Assembly: GCA_030705745.1 (NCBI GenBank) | Contig: JAUZPT010000198.1 | Location: 1 to 5,788 of the forward strand | Origin: Bacillota bacterium | GTDB taxonomy: Bacteria > Bacillota > Bacilli > Bacillales > Cytobacillaceae | Reading direction: 5' to 3' | DNA: 5,788 nucleotides | Shown: positions 4,441 through 5,788 of the stretch, piece after piece | Layout of the letters: each line of letters starts with the position of its first letter | How positions within the stretch are numbered: the stretch's first letter is position 1 | The notes under the pieces: model-generated | Databases searched by the model: none | The model's input: the letters and a program-made list of their open reading frames with translations, nothing else | Told to the model about the DNA's origin: nothing | Translations under genes and position numbers: made by a program

Positions 4441-5788
4441 CTATGAATTAATCTTTACGACGGGTTCATTTAAGTAAAGAATGTCATCCACCCGAAAATG
4501 CTCAAGTAAATGTTGGTGGCACGTAAAAAATAATAACTGATTGTTTTTCAGCTGACTAAGAAGCTCCATTACTTTCGTCGTTCGATTACTGTCGAAATTG
4601 ACAAAGCTGTCGTCAATCAAAATCGGGAAATGGAATTTTTCATATAAAGTCATGGCCAGGGCAAGCCGTAATGAAACATAAACCTGCTCTGTTGTCGCTT
4701 GGCTGAGTTCGTTCGCCTCAAATGAAAGGCGGTCTTTTCTCTCGATAAGAAACCCTGATCCCGTGGGTCGAAGATGTAGTTTTACATAATTTCCTTCTGT
4801 CAGAAACCGAAGAAACTCCTCTGCTTTTGAAAGCATCCGCGGCAAATGAATATTTTTATATTTTTCAACAGTTCTTGACAATAGGTCCTGAGCAAGAGCA
4901 TATACTGCCCATTCCTTGGCCTCTTCTTCAAATTCGTCTTTGTTTTGCCTATATCGATGAAGCAAAGACGAATAGACTCCACCTTCTTCAAGCATTTGTA
5001 TTTCATAGTTTAAGGATGCTGCTTGATTGTGCAAATCGGAGAGTAATCGCTGAATTTCTTGCTCCTTTTTAGTTAATGACGAAATAAATTCTTCACAATC
5101 ATTTATTTTCATAAACGACTCCAAATCCTCTTCCTTTAAAAAAGAAAATTCCAGCTGTCTGTTAACATCTTGGAGTTTTCGAGTAAGAATGATATACTGC
5201 TCCGCTTTTTTCCCTAGCTCATAAAAATGTTCGTCATCATTTGCTTGAGCCTTGACCAGAAGCTCATCTGCTTCCGCCTGCAAATGATCGCGCTCCGTTT
5301 CGAGCTGTTGAAGATCTGACTGTAAATCGTTCAGCTTCAACAGCTTTTCCTCGCTTATTACTCGCCTCTCACGTTCCGCGTTCAGCTTCTCTCTTAAAAA
5401 AAACGACGCTCTTTGCAAATCTTCGCCTTCAAAAGAATCCAAATATCGCTTTGCCAATTCGACAATGTCTCGTGAAATTGATTCCATCTCTTTTTCTATC
5501 TTTTCAATTCTTTCAATCGTACGTTGCTTCTCCCGAAACTCTTTTTTAAACTGTTCAATTAATTGAAAAGAAACCAGGAGGTGTTTTTGTGCAACAAGCA
5601 TTGGAATTCTCAGCTGTTTTGCCAAAGCCACCAACTTTTCATTATGTTCAATGTTTTCCGTTTCCCATTTTTCAAACTTTGCAATGACTTTTTCGTATTG
5701 TTCATTTTGCTGTTCCCATTTTATTTGCAGAAGGCGGGCACGCTCTCTTTGCTCATTATCAAGCTGTAATTTGTACTGCAAAGCAGAT
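4441..5788 (-). CDS. yhaN: YhaN, SbcC/Rad50-like ATPase, C-terminal part (truncated by window edge)
   Basis: This is the C-terminal half of YhaN, an SMC/SbcC-like ATPase of about 960 residues in B. subtilis, encoded beside the SbcD-like nuclease YhaO. The frame stays open to the right edge, and the first possible start (TTG at 5781) is internal. The visible part (about 448 residues) has long coiled coils at about 8-210 and 225-300, rich in E, K, Q and L, then a C-terminal nucleotide-binding lobe. Numbered from the TTG codon, that lobe has a signature motif LSQATTEQV (359-367), Walker B FPILIDDSF (385-393) with the second acidic residue Asp391 rather than Glu, a D-loop-like VNFD (394-397) and a switch histidine His422 in FFTCHQHL. 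Walker A lies outside the window. The TAG stop is 54 bp before yhaM. A DNA-repair role is inferred from the family. Confidence 0.92.
   Translation of the reverse strand, partial: SALQYKLQLDNEQRERARLLQIKWEQQNEQYEKVIAKFEKWETENIEHNEKLVALAKQLRIPMLVAQKHLLVSFQLIEQFKKEFREKQRTIERIEKIEKEMESISRDIVELAKRYLDSFEGEDLQRASFFLREKLNAERERRVISEEKLLKLNDLQSDLQQLETERDHLQAEADELLVKAQANDDEHFYELGKKAEQYIILTRKLQDVNRQLEFSFLKEEDLESFMKINDCEEFISSLTKKEQEIQRLLSDLHNQAASLNYEIQMLEEGGVYSSLLHRYRQNKDEFEEEAKEWAVYALAQDLLSRTVEKYKNIHLPRMLSKAEEFLRFLTEGNYVKLHLRPTGSGFLIERKDRLSFEANELSQATTEQVYVSLRLALAMTLYEKFHFPILIDDSFVNFDSNRTTKVMELLSQLKNNQLLFFTCHQHLLEHFRVDDILYLNEPVVKINS

Noticed and set aside
4800..5072. Alternative frames within yhaN (both strands)
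   Set aside because: The yhaN frame carries the signature, Walker B and coiled-coil segments; these frames show nothing protein-like.

Overview
The window looks like chromosomal DNA from a low-GC, endospore-forming Gram-positive bacterium of the Bacillaceae. Strong AGGAGG-type ribosome binding sites, AT-rich promoters and the gene content support this: ScoC/Hpr, the DUF1878 protein YhaI, the foldase PrsA, sporulation protein YhaL, exoribonuclease YhaM and the SbcC-like YhaN. This is the conserved hpr-prsA-yhaLMN neighbourhood of Bacillus. I see no insertion sequence, prophage, CRISPR array, rRNA or tRNA.

Layout from left to right: an AT-rich leader (1-150); scoC on the plus strand, then yhaI on the minus strand, with their stop codons directly abutting; a spacer of about 310 bp with an operator-like array next to a candidate yhaI promoter; an unrecognised plus-strand gene for a 60-residue, two-helix membrane protein; a strong hairpin terminator, probably shared by convergent transcripts; and two minus-strand tandem genes for 30- and 27-residue YjcZ-family transmembrane peptides. 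A spacer of about 340 bp follows, with a palindrome and the prsA promoter. Then come prsA on the plus strand with a strong terminator, yhaL on the minus strand, and yhaM plus the C-terminal half of yhaN on the minus strand. yhaN runs off the right edge.

Functionally this is a mixed housekeeping and post-exponential region. In the families concerned, ScoC represses exoprotease and sporulation genes during the transition phase, and PrsA folds secreted proteins outside the membrane. YhaL and the YjcZ peptides are associated with sporulation. YhaM trims RNA from the 3' end, and YhaN is an SbcC/Rad50-type ATPase that normally sits beside the SbcD-like nuclease YhaO, which would lie beyond the right edge.

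Nothing here amounts to a clearly new system. The most useful observations are the two tiny YjcZ genes, supported by synonymous divergence, the unrecognised 60-residue membrane protein, and two uncharacterised dyad structures in the spacers.
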